Part shown: positions 32,903-44,730 of the stretch, one piece after another
How the letters are laid out: every line of letters starts with the position of its first letter
How positions within the stretch are numbered: the first letter of the stretch is position 1
Source: Hypericum androsaemum
Taxonomy: Eukaryota; Streptophyta; Magnoliopsida; Malpighiales; Hypericaceae
Length of the DNA: 64,000 bases
Direction: 5' to 3'
Assembly (NCBI GenBank): GCA_963995505.1
Contig: OZ023181.1
Coordinates: 23,432,366 to 23,496,365 of the forward strand
Position numbers and translations under genes: made by a program
The notes under the pieces: generated by a model
Told to the model about the DNA's origin: nothing
The model's database searches: none
Seen by the model: only the letters and a program-made list of their open reading frames with translations

Positions 32903-33969
32903 AAAAAATTAAGCCAACTTTTCTAAAAAAACAAACGTCAGGAAGTTAGTAAACTATTTTTTTTTGACTAATTTAACCACTTACACATACCAAAACAAAC
33001 CAAATTGAGTCCCCATGTCTAATTTATAAATGGTCCCCATGCAATTCACAGCAGATTCTATAAAAAAGATGTGGCCTTTAAAAATACCCGAATGACCCAA
33101 AAAGCACTTAAATTAATGGGAAATAAATTATTCCAGATTAATTAAGAAATTTCGAGTTTAACTAATTGAGAACTCATGAACATTATATATTCTTGTTGAC
33201 AGAAATTATCATTATTTAAAGATCTAGCTAGCTCGAACTAGTATTAATCGTCTAAGTAGTTTTCCTAATACAACATGGTTTAAAAAAAGAGTATCGTTCC
33301 AAATCTCTTTACGCTAACATGGTTCAAGCTATACCCAAAAGATTAAACGACCAGTATAAATTGAAAAAAATGCATAATACACTTTAGTCCCTTAAGTATG
33401 GCAAAATTGACACTCGCGTGCCTCTGCATTTTCTGAAATATGCAATTTTCTGTGTGACCTCAAAAACTATAGCTATAAAAATGTTCTGTCGCTTTTTCCG
33501 ATTGGACCTAAAAAAATTTCCACAAAAAAAACTGGACATATCTTTTTTAATAAAATGGCACTCAGTGAAGAATAGTGTAATTAATTATTGGTAGGATTAG
33601 CTGCCTAAGTTGCATGCACCCCGACATTTTTGAAGTTTGAGAAAGGGCAAGCGTGGCCTATATTATAAGCGCATGCAACTACTTCTAAAATCCTACGCCT
33701 CGAAATATTAATTGTGCTTCTAAAAAAATATTAATTGTGCGACCAACTTTCTATTTGGCGAAAAACTAATTTAATAATGTTGATAAAGACAATTATTTTA
33801 TAACTAATATTCGATGTCGAAAAATGTCAAAAAAAACACTTAAGAGTAGTTTTCTGATAACATTTTTTTCAGTATGATTTAAATTTGATTTAAAAAAAAA
33901 GTTAAATTCCCTAAATACTCAGTCTGGTATACCACTTTTAAGATGGTTTAAAGCCTGACCTGAAAAATA

Positions 33970-34310
33970 TGTTGAGAATTCTACATCGCTAGTTGCGAGT
34001 GTGGTAGGCAAGTTTACATGTGTAGAAAATCCACCAACCTATTGTCTTAAAGTTTTGAGTTGGATATGGAGATTCTCACATGGTATCAGCGCAGGTTGAT
34101 CCCGTGCTCATTGTTGAGCTTGCACGACCCTCATTTCTCGCACTTTGGTAAAATCAAAGCCAGTGACATCTTCGACCCAATGGGTCTCGTTTGAGAGGGC
34201 GTATTGAGAATCCCACATTGTTAGTTATAAGTGTGATGGACAAGTTTATAAATGAAAAATCTACCAACCTGCTGCCTTAAGATTTTGGGGTAGTTATGTA
34301 GATTCTTAGA
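33970..34310 (+). mobile_element. TRIM retrotransposon (341 bp)
   Basis: Two direct repeats of about 110 bp (33970-34080 and 34202-34310, starting tgttgagaat / tattgagaat) surround about 120 bp. The latter begins with a Met-tRNA primer site tggtatcagcgc (34081-34092) and ends with a purine tract gagagggcg. Flanks aaata/aaatg match a 5-bp duplication with one change. Unit 3 has the empty site near 54633. It encodes no protein, as expected for a terminal-repeat retrotransposon in miniature. Confidence 0.85.
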
Positions 34311-35292
34311 AAATGGTATAGAGCCAATACTTAATTAACAAAATGGTAGCGTGGGGCCATATAAATTAATAAACGAGAGTTCAACTTCTAGAGACTTAAT
34401 TGAGTTGTCGGGTCTTACATGTAAACTAAAAAAACTAAGGATATGTTTGGTTTGGTTGATTGAAGTTCATAACTCATTATTGTTCATATTATTTCTGAAA
34501 TATGATTATATATAGGTGAGAATTTGATATCGTAATTACTTTTAAAAAACAATTTATTGCTGATTTTAAAAAATTCATAAATATTTATTTTTATTATTAT
34601 ATTTTTAAATAAAAATTTTCCATTAATGTAAGAACATACGCAAAATCATATCTCTGCATTATTGTAATATAGATTTTATGTTATAATGGTTATTGATTTT
34701 ACATAGCTGCATAATACTCATTTAAAAATATCTTATTAGATATTAAATATAAATACATACATAGATTTATTGTCTTCTTCATAACTTATGTCATATATGT
34801 AGTTTTTTTATAAGTAATGTAATTTAGCACCTAAAAATAACCATAAACAAATTTCTTTTATCAAACACAAATTTTCAATCAACAGAAACTAGTAACTATC
34901 AACTCTTCGCCTACCAATTGAGTTCACATCGACCAGCCAAACATGGCATGAGAAGGTTTAAATGTTCTCACGCATCCAAAGTAAAAAAGTATGTCATCTA
35001 AAAATGGAAAAAATAACATGAGAATTTTTTTTTTTGAGGAACATGAGGATTATATAGTTATTTATAAAGAAGAATAATCAAAACAAGGGAAAAAATCGAA
35101 AATGAGGAGGAAAAGGAAGACAAGGGTAAATTTAGGGGGGCGAGAATGAGATCCAAGGCTTGTCGCGATGTCATTATCCCAAAGATATGCGATCACGTTC
35201 CTCAAAAAAAAGATATCTTTAGACCTCGTAGGCCCCACCTAAACCCTTTTTTTCAATTTCCTCTGTCCACCCAAATCACGTAACCCTATTTC

Positions 35293-36393
35293 GGGTCATT
35301 TTCTTAAGTATTGTCGAATTTTTTGACAAATCCCAGAATAGAGTTGTCATAAAAAAAATTTCATGTTTGCGGTTGTGCCAAAAACTGCACAAAATTGTGT
35401 ATTTTTATTTGCAAGAATTGCACGATTATGTGCTGTTTTTGCACAAAACTGTACAATTTTGCGCATTTTTGTGCAACACAGCAACTTGTGATTCATTCAA
35501 CTTGTAACTCATCGACTCTTGACTTTTAAATAATTTTTTAATAATTTTTTGACATCCTTAGATACCAAATTGGGAGAAGTAATAAACATCAAAATTGTAG
35601 ATATATGTCTCAGCTTCACATAGAAACTAGAATCACCTAAAACGGACTGCGGAGTAAGAAGTTGCGGATCCCCAACCAAAATTAGTCAATGCAAAATGGT
35701 CGACTCTTTGACTTCAAATACATTTTTGCCATATTTACACTCTGAATTTGGAGAAGTTATAAACTTCAAAATTATAGACATGCGTGTAACTTTACATAAT
35801 AACTTAAATGACTTCAATTTGACTCTGAAGTAATAAGTTGTGGCTCCCCAACCAAAATTACCCGACCATCACTCGGTCGACTCTTGACTTCAAATAAATT
35901 TTTGATACCTTTATACTTCTTATTTGGAGAAGTCATAAAATTTAAAATTGTAGATATACATCTCAGCTTCACATAGCAACTTGAATCACTTCAATCGGAC
36001 TTTGAAGTAAGAAGTTGTGACTCCCCAACCGAAATCACTCTTAATTTTGGTTGGAGGACTGTAACTTCTTACTCCGGAGTCCGTTTGAGGTGATTCAAGT
36101 TGTTGTGTGAAGTTGAGATATATATCTAAAACTTTGATGTTTATTACTTCTCCCAATTTTGTATCTAAGTATGTCAAAAAATTATTTAAAAGTCAAGAAT
36201 CGATGAGTTACAAGTGGAATGAATCACAAGTTACTATGCTGCACAAAATTGCGCAAAATCGTGCGGTTTCTTGCAAATGAAAACGCACAATTTTGTGCAG
36301 TTTTCGGCATAACCCCAGACATGAAAAACTTTTTTTGACAACCCCATTTTAAAATTTGTCAAAAAATTTGACTCCACTTAGGAAAATGAACCC
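35293..36393. mobile_element. Foldback element with internal tandem and inverted repeats
   Basis: The ends are gggtcattttcttaagt and the inverse of gggttcattttcctaagt, with TIR similarity over more than 110 bp including 'aaaactgcacaaaattgtg'. The site duplication is cctatttc (8 bp, or 9 with one more C); the unit 3 empty site is at 55591. Inside are three direct copies of a roughly 180-bp repeat (35520-36030) followed by one inverted copy (36045-36230). Related repeats occur at 21010-21380. No protein is encoded. Confidence 0.8.
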
Positions 36394-37847
36394 CCTATTT
36401 CTCCCTTTTTAATAGTTTGATTTGATGCGTAGATTAATTACGAAATAATTATCTTCATTTAAGTAGATATTTCAATATCTACTTAAATTAATATAGTTCT
36501 GCTAAAATATATATATAGAAGAATTTTTCGTGTTCCTTGCAATCAGAATTGTATTAATTAATATAGTAATTGTCCGAATATTTTACGTTTGTAACAAACA
36601 AAAATGGAGAACATTCACGAGTCGCGTTTTCATTCGAGGACGTTTGGACAGACAAATTAGATAGGGTTATTATTTCAAAACAACAATCGATCAAGATCTT
36701 GATTCAACAACAACCTAGGTTTTCCCTTTGACTTCTTACATCTGTACAGTGTACTGGGTCAGTTTCACATGATGATGTCATTTTGTGGTTATAAATTGTT
36801 TCATTAAATTTGGCAACGGGGTTATCGAGAATGCCCCTAAATGCATAAAACTTTTGTAATGGTAACATTCGATTAAATTAGTTGACCAAATAAATATCCT
36901 GATAAGAAAAAACAACAGTCTACCGCATGTTTGCTCGCCTGGAATAAAATAAGAAGATGGATGTGAAAAATAGGGACGAGACAAAGCGTGAAGATAGTAT
37001 TTTGCCTGTGCGTTGGAGACAATAATTTAATCGAGAATGTGGGAGAAGGGAGGCTCACCGTATCTCCGAAAAATATCCTCAAAATTGGATTCATCCTGCT
37101 TTAATAAAAAAAAGGAAAGGATAGACCAAAGTCTCCATTATTAAATTCCAAACAACCTATTTGTATATATTATTCCCGCATCTTCCAAATTCCACCTATA
37201 CATTATATCTTTTTCCTTTTTTTTCTTTTGAAGTTCACATGTAGAATGATTAGACGGCTCGGTTTAAGATTCTTGGTTTTTTATCACGAAATATATTTAG
37301 ATTATATTTAGTATGAATAAAATAAATATCGTTAATTACAGTTCCTGTAATAATGGGTGAGATGCTGCAATTTCATAGAAAAATAAATGTTAATTTAATT
37401 TATCACATCTCATACCAGTAACACCTCACTTTGGAAAGGATGCTTCGCTGTGGGTTTGGTTTTTGTTCGGTCAATGTTTGTTAATTCAAAATTAACAAAA
37501 AAATATTCCCCGGCAAATAAATTTTACAATTACATGAACATATTTTGAGGGAGAAAACCCAGATAAAATACACTAAGCATGTAGGAAAACTCTAAGTAAT
37601 CTCTTTTAAATAATAATTATCATTAAAAATGAATCAAATCTATAATAATACATATTATTCTTTTTCTATAATATGCAATATGTGCTATATATAATTTGTT
37701 GACTAAATGTAGTACAAGTAAGACTATTAGAAAAAGGATGGGAACGAGCTACATACAGTTTGTCCTATTGTACTTGCCTGTCCATCTTTCTCCTGAACCC
37801 ATAAAAGGCAAAAAGCTTATGAGCTTCCACGCTTGTAATTAAAATAA

Positions 37848-39264
37848 GGGAAAAGTCTACTTTAGTACCCTGTGGTATATCTCAAAATTACTTTAGTACC
37901 TTATGGTAAAAAATTGACCAATCGAGTCATACTTATTCCAATTAACATCAAAAAGGTCCACGGGCAGCTGCCCGAACCCTTATTGACCTGCCCGGACCCT
38001 GCCCGAATATCTGGACTTGCCACATCAGCATTCACTGACGACGTGGCGCCACGTGGATCTCCACTCTCCCACCCTTCCCCTCTCTTCTTCTTCTTCTTCT
38101 TCTTCTTCTTCTTCTTCTACTAACCAAAAACAAAACCCAGAAAACGGGAATCGTCACACCATCAGTCCTACTACCGGAATAAACCCAATTCACAAACTGA
38201 TTAATGTTCACCTCTTTCCTCCTAGGATTCATGGCGTCCTCATCATCACTAGAGGCCTTGCCAACATCATTAGACAACGAAAATTGATCCTGCTTAGGAC
38301 GATGAGAACAACAACTCTAAACCCAGAACTAATTTAAGCTTTCATCAACTGTCAACCCAGAACCAATTAATCTCAAAATTCAGTACTGCAAATACAAAGA
38401 ATAACAATTACAGGAGATTGTTCATTCTAATTAACCATAGGAGACAGTACACCGGAGAGAACAAAATGACCTAATTAATTAATCCCATTTCACAAGACAA
38501 AGCTATGTCAATTAATTCCACCAAAAAGCACCCAATTAATTAATTACAGGCAAGAATACCCAATAAACAAATCTCCCTCAAGCTCCTCCACTCTTCCAGC
38601 CTCCATTGAGCAGCGACGACTACCAAGAAAAGACACCGGCAGGAGAGGATCCACACCAAATTCTGGATGCCGGCGAAGGGGAAAGGCTCGGGGTCGGGGT
38701 CGATCCAGAGAACGACGGACTTGAGACGGCGAGGAGTTGAGGAGGAGGTGAGATGAGGACGGCTCGGTGGTGAGGAGATCGCGGTGAAGGGAGAACGGGG
38801 TCCACCTGACGACGATGCCGTTTGGGCTGCTGTTGTGGAGGGCGAGGAGCTTCGAGGCGACGATGCCGTTTGGGCCACGGTCGTGGATGGCGAGGAGCCC
38901 CGAGGCGACGATGCTGTCTGGGCCGCGGCCGTTTGGGAGTCGATTTAATATATAGATAGGTTTTTTCCATTTTTTTTTGTTCCCTCGGCCCTGGGTTTTG
39001 GGAGGAGGAGGAGGAGGAGGAGGAAGAAGAGAGGGGGAAGAGAAAAAGAGAAGATCTACGTGGCACAATGTCATCAAATTTTGTTGATATGGCAAGTCCA
39101 GATGTTCGGGCAGGGTTCGGGCAGGTCGGAAAGGGTTCGGGCAGCTGTCCGTGGACCTTTTTGATGTTAATTAGAATAAGTATGACTCGATTGATCAGTT
39201 TTTTACCACAGGGTACTAAAGTAATTTTGAGCTATACCACATGGTACTAAAATGGACTTTTCCT
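37848..39264. mobile_element. Pack-MULE-like element with 240-bp TIRs
   Basis: The ends are gggaaaagtctactttagta and its near inverse. The two arms stay alike for about 240 bp, including 'aacatcaaaaaggtccacgg' and 'ggacttgcca'. The 9-bp duplication ttaaaataa flanks it (37839-37847, 39265-39273), and unit 3 is empty at about 57040. A (CTT)n tract (38091-38117) and its GA-rich counterpart (39003-39030) sit at the inner ends of the arms. The interior contains captured sequence. No transposase is seen. Confidence 0.85.
38540..39000 (-). pseudogene. Captured GC-rich exon-like sequence
   Basis: Overlapping minus-strand frames (183, 148 and 112 codons) span this region, rich in Ser, Pro and Arg. 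One frame repeats the phrase (D)RGPNGIVAS(K/G)LLA three times, a degenerate 45-bp tandem repeat. A second frame reads SVVLWIDPDPEPFPFAGI. None is recognised. The overlap of frames and the lack of exon borders suggest captured or repeat-expanded DNA rather than a working gene. Confidence 0.4.
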
Positions 39265-39332
39265 TTAAAATAATTAGTGGTGTATGATTTAATTGTGACT
39301 GGTTTATTCCTCCCTATGCAAGAAAGAAATAA

Positions 39333-39997
39333 TGAATAATTATCTTAAAGTCCCTGGTATTTGAGTAAACTTTATTTTTAGTCCTTACTATTTTTAATAA
39401 TCTTTCTCGGTCTTTCGAGTTTGAAATAATAACCCTCTTAGGTCTTTCGCTGATATCGGCGGTCAACAAATATTTTTTAATGACCATTTTACCCTTAAAA
39501 AAATTAAAAAAAATAATATCCGTCCCTCTTCTTCTCCGACCAATTATCCAATCCAATTATACACAGGTGCTTCCACTTCGCCGGCGGAGGAAGCTTTGGT
39601 TTTCAACCAAACCCAACTCTTGCATCTTGCTTCGTCTTCAGCCATTGAAGCCTAATTAGCAATAAGTTTTTAATGTCGATTGAAACCCAGCGAACAAGGC
39701 AATTGAACTTAATTACCCATTTTAATGTCGTTTCACACAATTTAAATGGTGGATGTTCTCTGGGAAACAAGATGATTCCGACGACGGCAGCAAACAAGAC
39801 GATTCCCATGGAGATGGCCGTCCGGAGCTGGAATTCTTGTCCTCGATGGAGCCATAGCTGCCGGAAAAGAAGGAGAAGAAGAGGCAGCCCCTCCAACCTC
39901 CGACCTCCTTTTGTAGGTTTCCGACGACGGTCTGCAGCTGCGCGAGCTTGGGGACCAACAACTGGTCGCCGACAATTGAGCTGCGCGAGTATGTGTC
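39333..39997. other. Unit 2/unit 3 junction insert with gene-like fragment
   Basis: This DNA has no counterpart in the other units. Its left part ('aaagtccctggtatttgagt') resembles the TIR start of a plant foldback element, but no inverted partner is found. A GC-rich part at 39740-39970 reads on the minus strand VPKLAQLQTVVGNLQKEV and, in another frame, SMGIVLFAAVVGIILFP. The donor is not recognised. It occupies the place where the unit 2 receptor gene should be. Confidence 0.5.
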
Positions 39998-42155
39998 ATC
40001 ACAATTCGATATCTCTAATTAAATTATCTACGTGTATATTGTGTAATGTGGTTGGTTCATGAATTGAGCTGACCTATATTAAAAATATGTGAAAAAATGG
40101 CATCATATTGTAGATTCTTTTTTCTTGATTTTTTTGGGGTGATAGATTCATTTTTCTTGATGGCGGACTACTATGAGATCTTAGAGGTTAGAAAACTTAA
40201 GATTTCATTTTCAAACGTTAACATCTGCGCTTCGGCATCTATTACCCAACATATTGTGAATTGAATGGAGATTCGAAGATAGATTATATATATCTTCTTG
40301 TTTTAAAAAAAGTGTAGGTAGATTATATACTTTAACTCTATAGTTCGATGTTTGTAACTAGTTTAATTTAATTAAATTAGCGTTAATTTTTTATACGTCT
40401 CTTTGGTTGTAAGTGGAGTAGCATAGTTTTTTTTTCCAGATAATTGGGTTTTTTATATAGATGTTTTTTTTTATTTTTTATACTGTTAAATTTTATCAAA
40501 TTCTTTTAATTCAATATTGCAGACGGTCAAACCCAATCCCAAAATAAGTCAACTATAAAATATTGTTTGTTAACACGTGACACAGGCTAGCCGAGTATGA
40601 AGGTCCACCCAGGCCCATGGCTATTAAATGTTTTGTTTTGCTCAACAGGAAGTCTCAATAATTTAATTGAAGTTGATTTTCCAGCAATTTTATGCTATAT
40701 TCTAATGTCTTTCACAGTTATTATTACAACATATTGTCAAGTTGATTCGTCGTCCTTAAAAAACGAACTAAGCATAGATTTGTTGTCGATTGATAAATCA
40801 AAAATTCATGAAAAAATACAATCCCCACCTAAAAATAGTGCACCGACCTGTCTAAATCAATTGACCGACGTTATTCGAGTTTATCTAAATATCGAGTTTA
40901 ATATTCCAAGTTGAGCCCTTGGACCCGTCGTGGGAATGCAAGAAGAAGGACGGACGGGCCCAAATATTATCAAGCAGAGACCAGTACTTCGAAACCACCT
41001 GGGCCCAATTGTTTGCCGCCCATGTCAGGCTTCCGTGATCATTGGCATAAACGCAAGAGCCCTTAATACGTAGTTGTTCACAATAAGTGGAGATTCATAA
41101 AATGGTTGAGACTTGAGACAGCTAGAGATTTTACACATTTTCGGTAATCCACGAACACGATCTATGTAGAAATATGGTTTTATGGTCAGTCCACGACCCC
41201 TAGATAGATATTAAAAGCATTTTTGGAATAATTTTGTAGTTTCTACATAGTGGAGACGATAATGTTATTTCATTTTGTCATATTTTACTAAAGAGTTAAA
41301 AGGAGACACTGCATTAAGTTGTTCGCAAGGGTCAACTTGATCAACCTAGGTGAACCGCCAATTCTAACTATCGTCCGTGTATGATCTATACTAGATCTGA
41401 CCAACTGTCTATCCTACGTTCTCTACATTCTTAACAACCCGTCTTTTGATAGAGTAGTAAATGAAGAACTTGTTCGAGTCGAGTAATATAGTTAGTGTTA
41501 ACATTAGTAGAAAATAGTTTTTATTCGGTTAAAACTTAAGATTAGTCAAAAAAAATTTCTATATTTATTTAAAAAAAAGTAATGATTCCTTTTTTTATGG
41601 GTAAAATTTTTATATTAATAAAAAATATTAATTACATCCACCAAAGTTCAACCCGAGCACACCTAATCGGAGAACAACCAACATGAAAGTTCCAACCAAC
41701 GATTAAATACACTGCAAATGAAACAAAATCCCAAAAGTTACAACCTCCGTGCACTCTTTAATCGTCTGCCAAGGATTGTAAATACAGTCTTATTTCATGT
41801 CCACCCAACTCTTTTGTCAAGTTTACCTATCTCAGCCATTCTTGGAATCTCAAGAAAATGGAATGAATGAGAAGCTCTCGATTGCGTTTTTCCTCCCTGA
41901 AAATCACATGATTCCTATGGAGCCAAGTGCCCCACATAATCGATGCAAAAAAATAATCCTCGTCACTTAGAAAACTACATAGGATCACCTGGGTGGAGAT
42001 GCTTTAGGTGGGCAGACAGACAAGATCAAATGGCATAGAAAAAGTAGGAGATCTCAAAGTCAAAAGCATTAAATACTTGAATTTTTTAATTTTATCGACC
42101 AAAATTACTTGGTCTAACTTGGCTTAGATTTGCTAGGAAGGGAATCAAATCAATT
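39998..42155. repeat. R module, unit 3 copy
   Basis: This is homologous to 21842-23525 and 589-2330, with a LINE fragment inserted at 41592-41957. No gene is seen; the ORF 40597-40914 is a reading of repeat DNA that recurs, with frame changes, at 22254-22613. Confidence 0.8.
41592..41957 (-). pseudogene. 5'-truncated LINE fragment inserted in R, unit 3
   Basis: Absent from R at 23405, this insert reads on the minus strand SIMWGTWLHRNHVIFREEKR followed by RELLIHSIFLRFQEWLR, the linker between zf-RVT and RNase H in plant LINEs, then a stop and a 3' end rich in A ('aattttacccataaaaaaa'). It is a different LINE from the one at 42156. Confidence 0.75.
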
Positions 42156-43289
42156 TTTTTTAGGGTAATCGATAACTTCATTTCCTAAGCTTAAAAGAGG
42201 TTACAAACGGTCTGCTTCCAGCAGCTACCAAATAGAAGCTGGAAGTACATGAAATACAGCAATACAAGGACTACTGGGGATGCAAAATTTGGTAAAGTGG
42301 TGAGCCACCAAATTTGCTTCCTTACATGCATAGCAAAAGTTGTACTCCAGCGATCTCTGTTAGAATCTCCATACCCAATCCAAAACCTTAAGACAATAGG
42401 TTGGTAATTTTTTTACACTTATAAACTTATCTCCTACTCGTGTTTTAACCGATGTGGGATTCTCGAGGCAACCTGACAGTCTTTTATCACTATCGAGAGG
42501 TCGCACCTGTCCAGTTCTTGGCGTACCAACGCTTGGATGACAGGTTGATAATCAGATTCAATGATAACTTTATGGATGCCTTGGTTGACAGCTAGATCAA
42601 TCCCAAGTTTAAAACCATGGGCTTCTAGAATCGTAGGATGGATAGCATATGGAAAGTGATGACTCGATGCTGCCACAAACTCACCAGCATTGTTGCAAAG
42701 AATTGCTCCAATGTTTTGCATCCCCCTTCACGCAGCAGTCCTCACATCTGAGCCAACCCTCATGTGGTCATGTCCAAGTCCGTCCCTATCGCGAAGTACG
42801 TGCAGCAGCACTTGGATTAGCCTGTCAGAAATGAGCAAGAAAACCAAGAGCTTTAGAGACCTCCTACTGCATATTCATTGGTATTTCTGGTTCGAACACC
42901 AGATGTTTCCTTAAATTCTGGATGCTCCATAGGATAGCTACGACAGTAGCCTGAGTTCGAACACCAGATTTTTCGAAGAAGAGTGCAACAAAGGGCGCGG
43001 TAAAAGAATTAGATTTCGAGACAAATCTAGATAGCCAAAAAAATTAGGCACTTAGGAGAATGTGCTTCACAGTTTCAGGTCAAGCGCAAAAAGCAGAGCA
43101 AAAAGATTCCACTGGATTCCTCTCTTCAGCAAGTTGCATATTCCAAAAGTTTACTTGTGGTTGTTCCCGGCCACCATGGACCAAAGAGCTCTACCATTGC
43201 TCAAAATCTATATGGTAACTACTCCTCAGCGTATATTCCCCACTTGCAGTGAACTGCCATTGAAGCATATCCTGGGGTCTTTGGTAGCT
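42156..43289 (-). pseudogene. LINE remnant, unit 3, with RNase H and zf-RVT
   Basis: In minus-strand order the remnant has the zf-RVT segment (degenerate, about 43205-43030), a WxxW/FLxxF-type linker, and an RNase H-like domain (42434-42721: GAILCNNAGEFVAASSHHF, HKVIIESDYQPVIQALV) with the catalytic Asp/Glu pattern partly visible. It then ends in A-rich sequence at 42156. The RNase H domain removes RNA from the cDNA hybrid. A TRIM-type solo LTR (42358-42466) and copia 2 (from 43295) interrupt it. Confidence 0.85.
42358..42466 (-). repeat. Solo LTR of the TRIM family
   Basis: The sequence tgttagaatctcc...gggattctcg is the inverse complement of the TRIM LTR at 33970-34080, sharing 'cttaagacaataggttggt'. 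It lies at the end of the LINE RNase H region. The target duplication is not clear. Confidence 0.7.
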
Positions 43290-43294
43290 CAGGT

Positions 43295-43622
43295 TATTAA
43301 ACCTTCCTCCTGCTACATTGAAGCTGAGAAAAGAAATGGATCTGGTGAATAGCGGGAAGAAAGCAATGGCTACTTGTTTGAAAGATAAGAGCCCACAAAG
43401 ACAGGCCCACAATGAAGATAAGGATAAAAGGCCCATGAAGGAAACAAAAGGAATTTGATGCATCCCTCGTAGCTGAAAAGAGAAAAGAGGATAAGAACCC
43501 CTAAAACAGATTTTGTCTGGTAGCTAGATTTAGCATTCTTTTGTGTATATATCGGAATATTGCAACTGTGAATAGTACAACAATTATTCCACCAATTTCT
43601 TGCTTCTCTCACTTTTCTGTTA
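43295..43622 (+). repeat. Copia 2 5' LTR
   Basis: It starts tattaaacc and ends ttttctgtta. It is followed at once by the primer site. It differs from the 3' LTR at about eight positions. Confidence 0.93.
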
Positions 43623-43634
43623 TGGTATCAGAGC
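43623..43634 (+). promoter_or_regulatory. Copia 2 primer-binding site
   Basis: The sequence tggtatcagagc is complementary to the 3' end of initiator Met tRNA and abuts the 5' LTR. Confidence 0.92.
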
Positions 43635-43671
43635 AAATTTAAGCTCCTTCTTCCTTCCTTAAAGAGTAAAA

Positions 43672-44718
43672 ATGGCTCCAGCCACCATGGCTGAGCTCAT
43701 AAACACAGTAAACACACCAGACTTACATGCTAATCCGTACTATCTCCACCCTAGTGAAAGTCCGGCGACGGTGCTTGTCTCGCCACTCTTGAATGGGGAC
43801 AACTTTCACTCATGGAACAAGTCGATGAGGATGGCCCTCGAGACTAAAAACAAGCTTGGCTTTGTGGATCGCAGTGTCGTGATACCACCAGCTGCAGATT
43901 CCCAGTACGCATCTTGGAGGCACTGTAATACGATGGTTTTTGGATGGATCATGAGATCCATAGAGCCTGCTCTTGTCGACAACTTGCAATGGTATGAACT
44001 GGCCGCGGATGTTTGGGATGAGTTATAAGACCGCTTCAGAGGAAGTGATATGATTCAGATCGTAGAGCTGAAATGAGAGATCCACTTACTTGAGCAAGGT
44101 ATTCTTCCTGTTAATGACTATTATACTAAGTACAAGAGCGTTTGGGAGCAACTGGTGCAGTTTAGGCCCTTAACTAATTGTACTTGCACTGATGATTCAA
44201 TCACTACGTGTGCTGCAATTAATTTGGTCTGAAGCTATTAGCAACAAGATCTGATCATAGGTTTTCTTATTGGTTTGAATGATAACTTTGCCTCTGTACG
44301 TACTCAAATTCTTGTCATGGATCCTCTGCCGATGATGAGTAGAGTCTTATATCTGTTAAGACAACATGAGAGACAGCTTGCTCCGGCCATGTCCAACCCT
44401 CTTGCTATTAAATCTATTGAGTCCCCTATTTTTGCTGCCCAGAATAGCAACTATAAGCGTTCTGGAGGTTATGGAAATGTGTCTGGTTATGGAAATCAGA
44501 ACAAGAAACCTATATGTGCTCATTGTAATATGACTGGTCACACTATTGATAAGTATTATAAGTTACATGGTTATCCTCCTGGTTTTGCTCTAAGGAGAGC
44601 CAATCATGTGAATGCTACAGTGGAAAGAGGCATTCTAGGTAGTGGGCCTCCTGCTCCATCTATGTCTCAACTTGACAAAATCCAAGAGCAGCTTAATGGT
44701 CTTAAGGTCAAGTTCTAG
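43672..44718 (+). pseudogene. Copia 2 gag with damaged zinc knuckle
   Basis: The ATG at 43672 begins MAPATMAEL. The retrotransposon gag core follows (LLNGDNFHSWNKSMRMALE). A stop near 44026 and further stops to 44280 break the frame, and reading resumes at 44275. The zinc knuckle CAHCNMTGHTIDKYYKLHGY has tyrosine in place of the last cysteine of CX2CX4HX4C, a single G-to-A type change. Gag would form the particle; this copy could not. Confidence 0.88.
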
Positions 44719-44730
44719 CAAGCTACATCT

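Larger units (their letters stand above)
32912..39332. repeat. U module, unit 2 copy (receptor gene missing)
   Basis: This matches 52640-57112 of unit 3 with a deletion of about 1 kb near 33007 and several private insertions (33970-34310, 35293-36393, 37848-39264). Homology to unit 3 ends at about 39332, roughly 420 bp upstream of where the receptor start codon would be. No receptor exon is found in unit 2. Confidence 0.8.

Noticed and set aside
38017..38337. ORF with a Ser run on plus strand and Arg run on minus strand
   Set aside because: The Ser/Arg runs are translations of the (CTT)n microsatellite at the inner end of a transposon arm.
39274..39997. Decayed receptor exons in unit 2
   Set aside because: No CHASE, H-box or receiver motif is visible on either strand between the end of U homology and R3.
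40597..40914. Protein-coding gene in the R module (NNLIEVDFPAILCYILMSF)
   Set aside because: The related frame at 22254-22613 is shifted and stopped differently and the unit 1 copy has none, so the frame is not conserved among the three copies.
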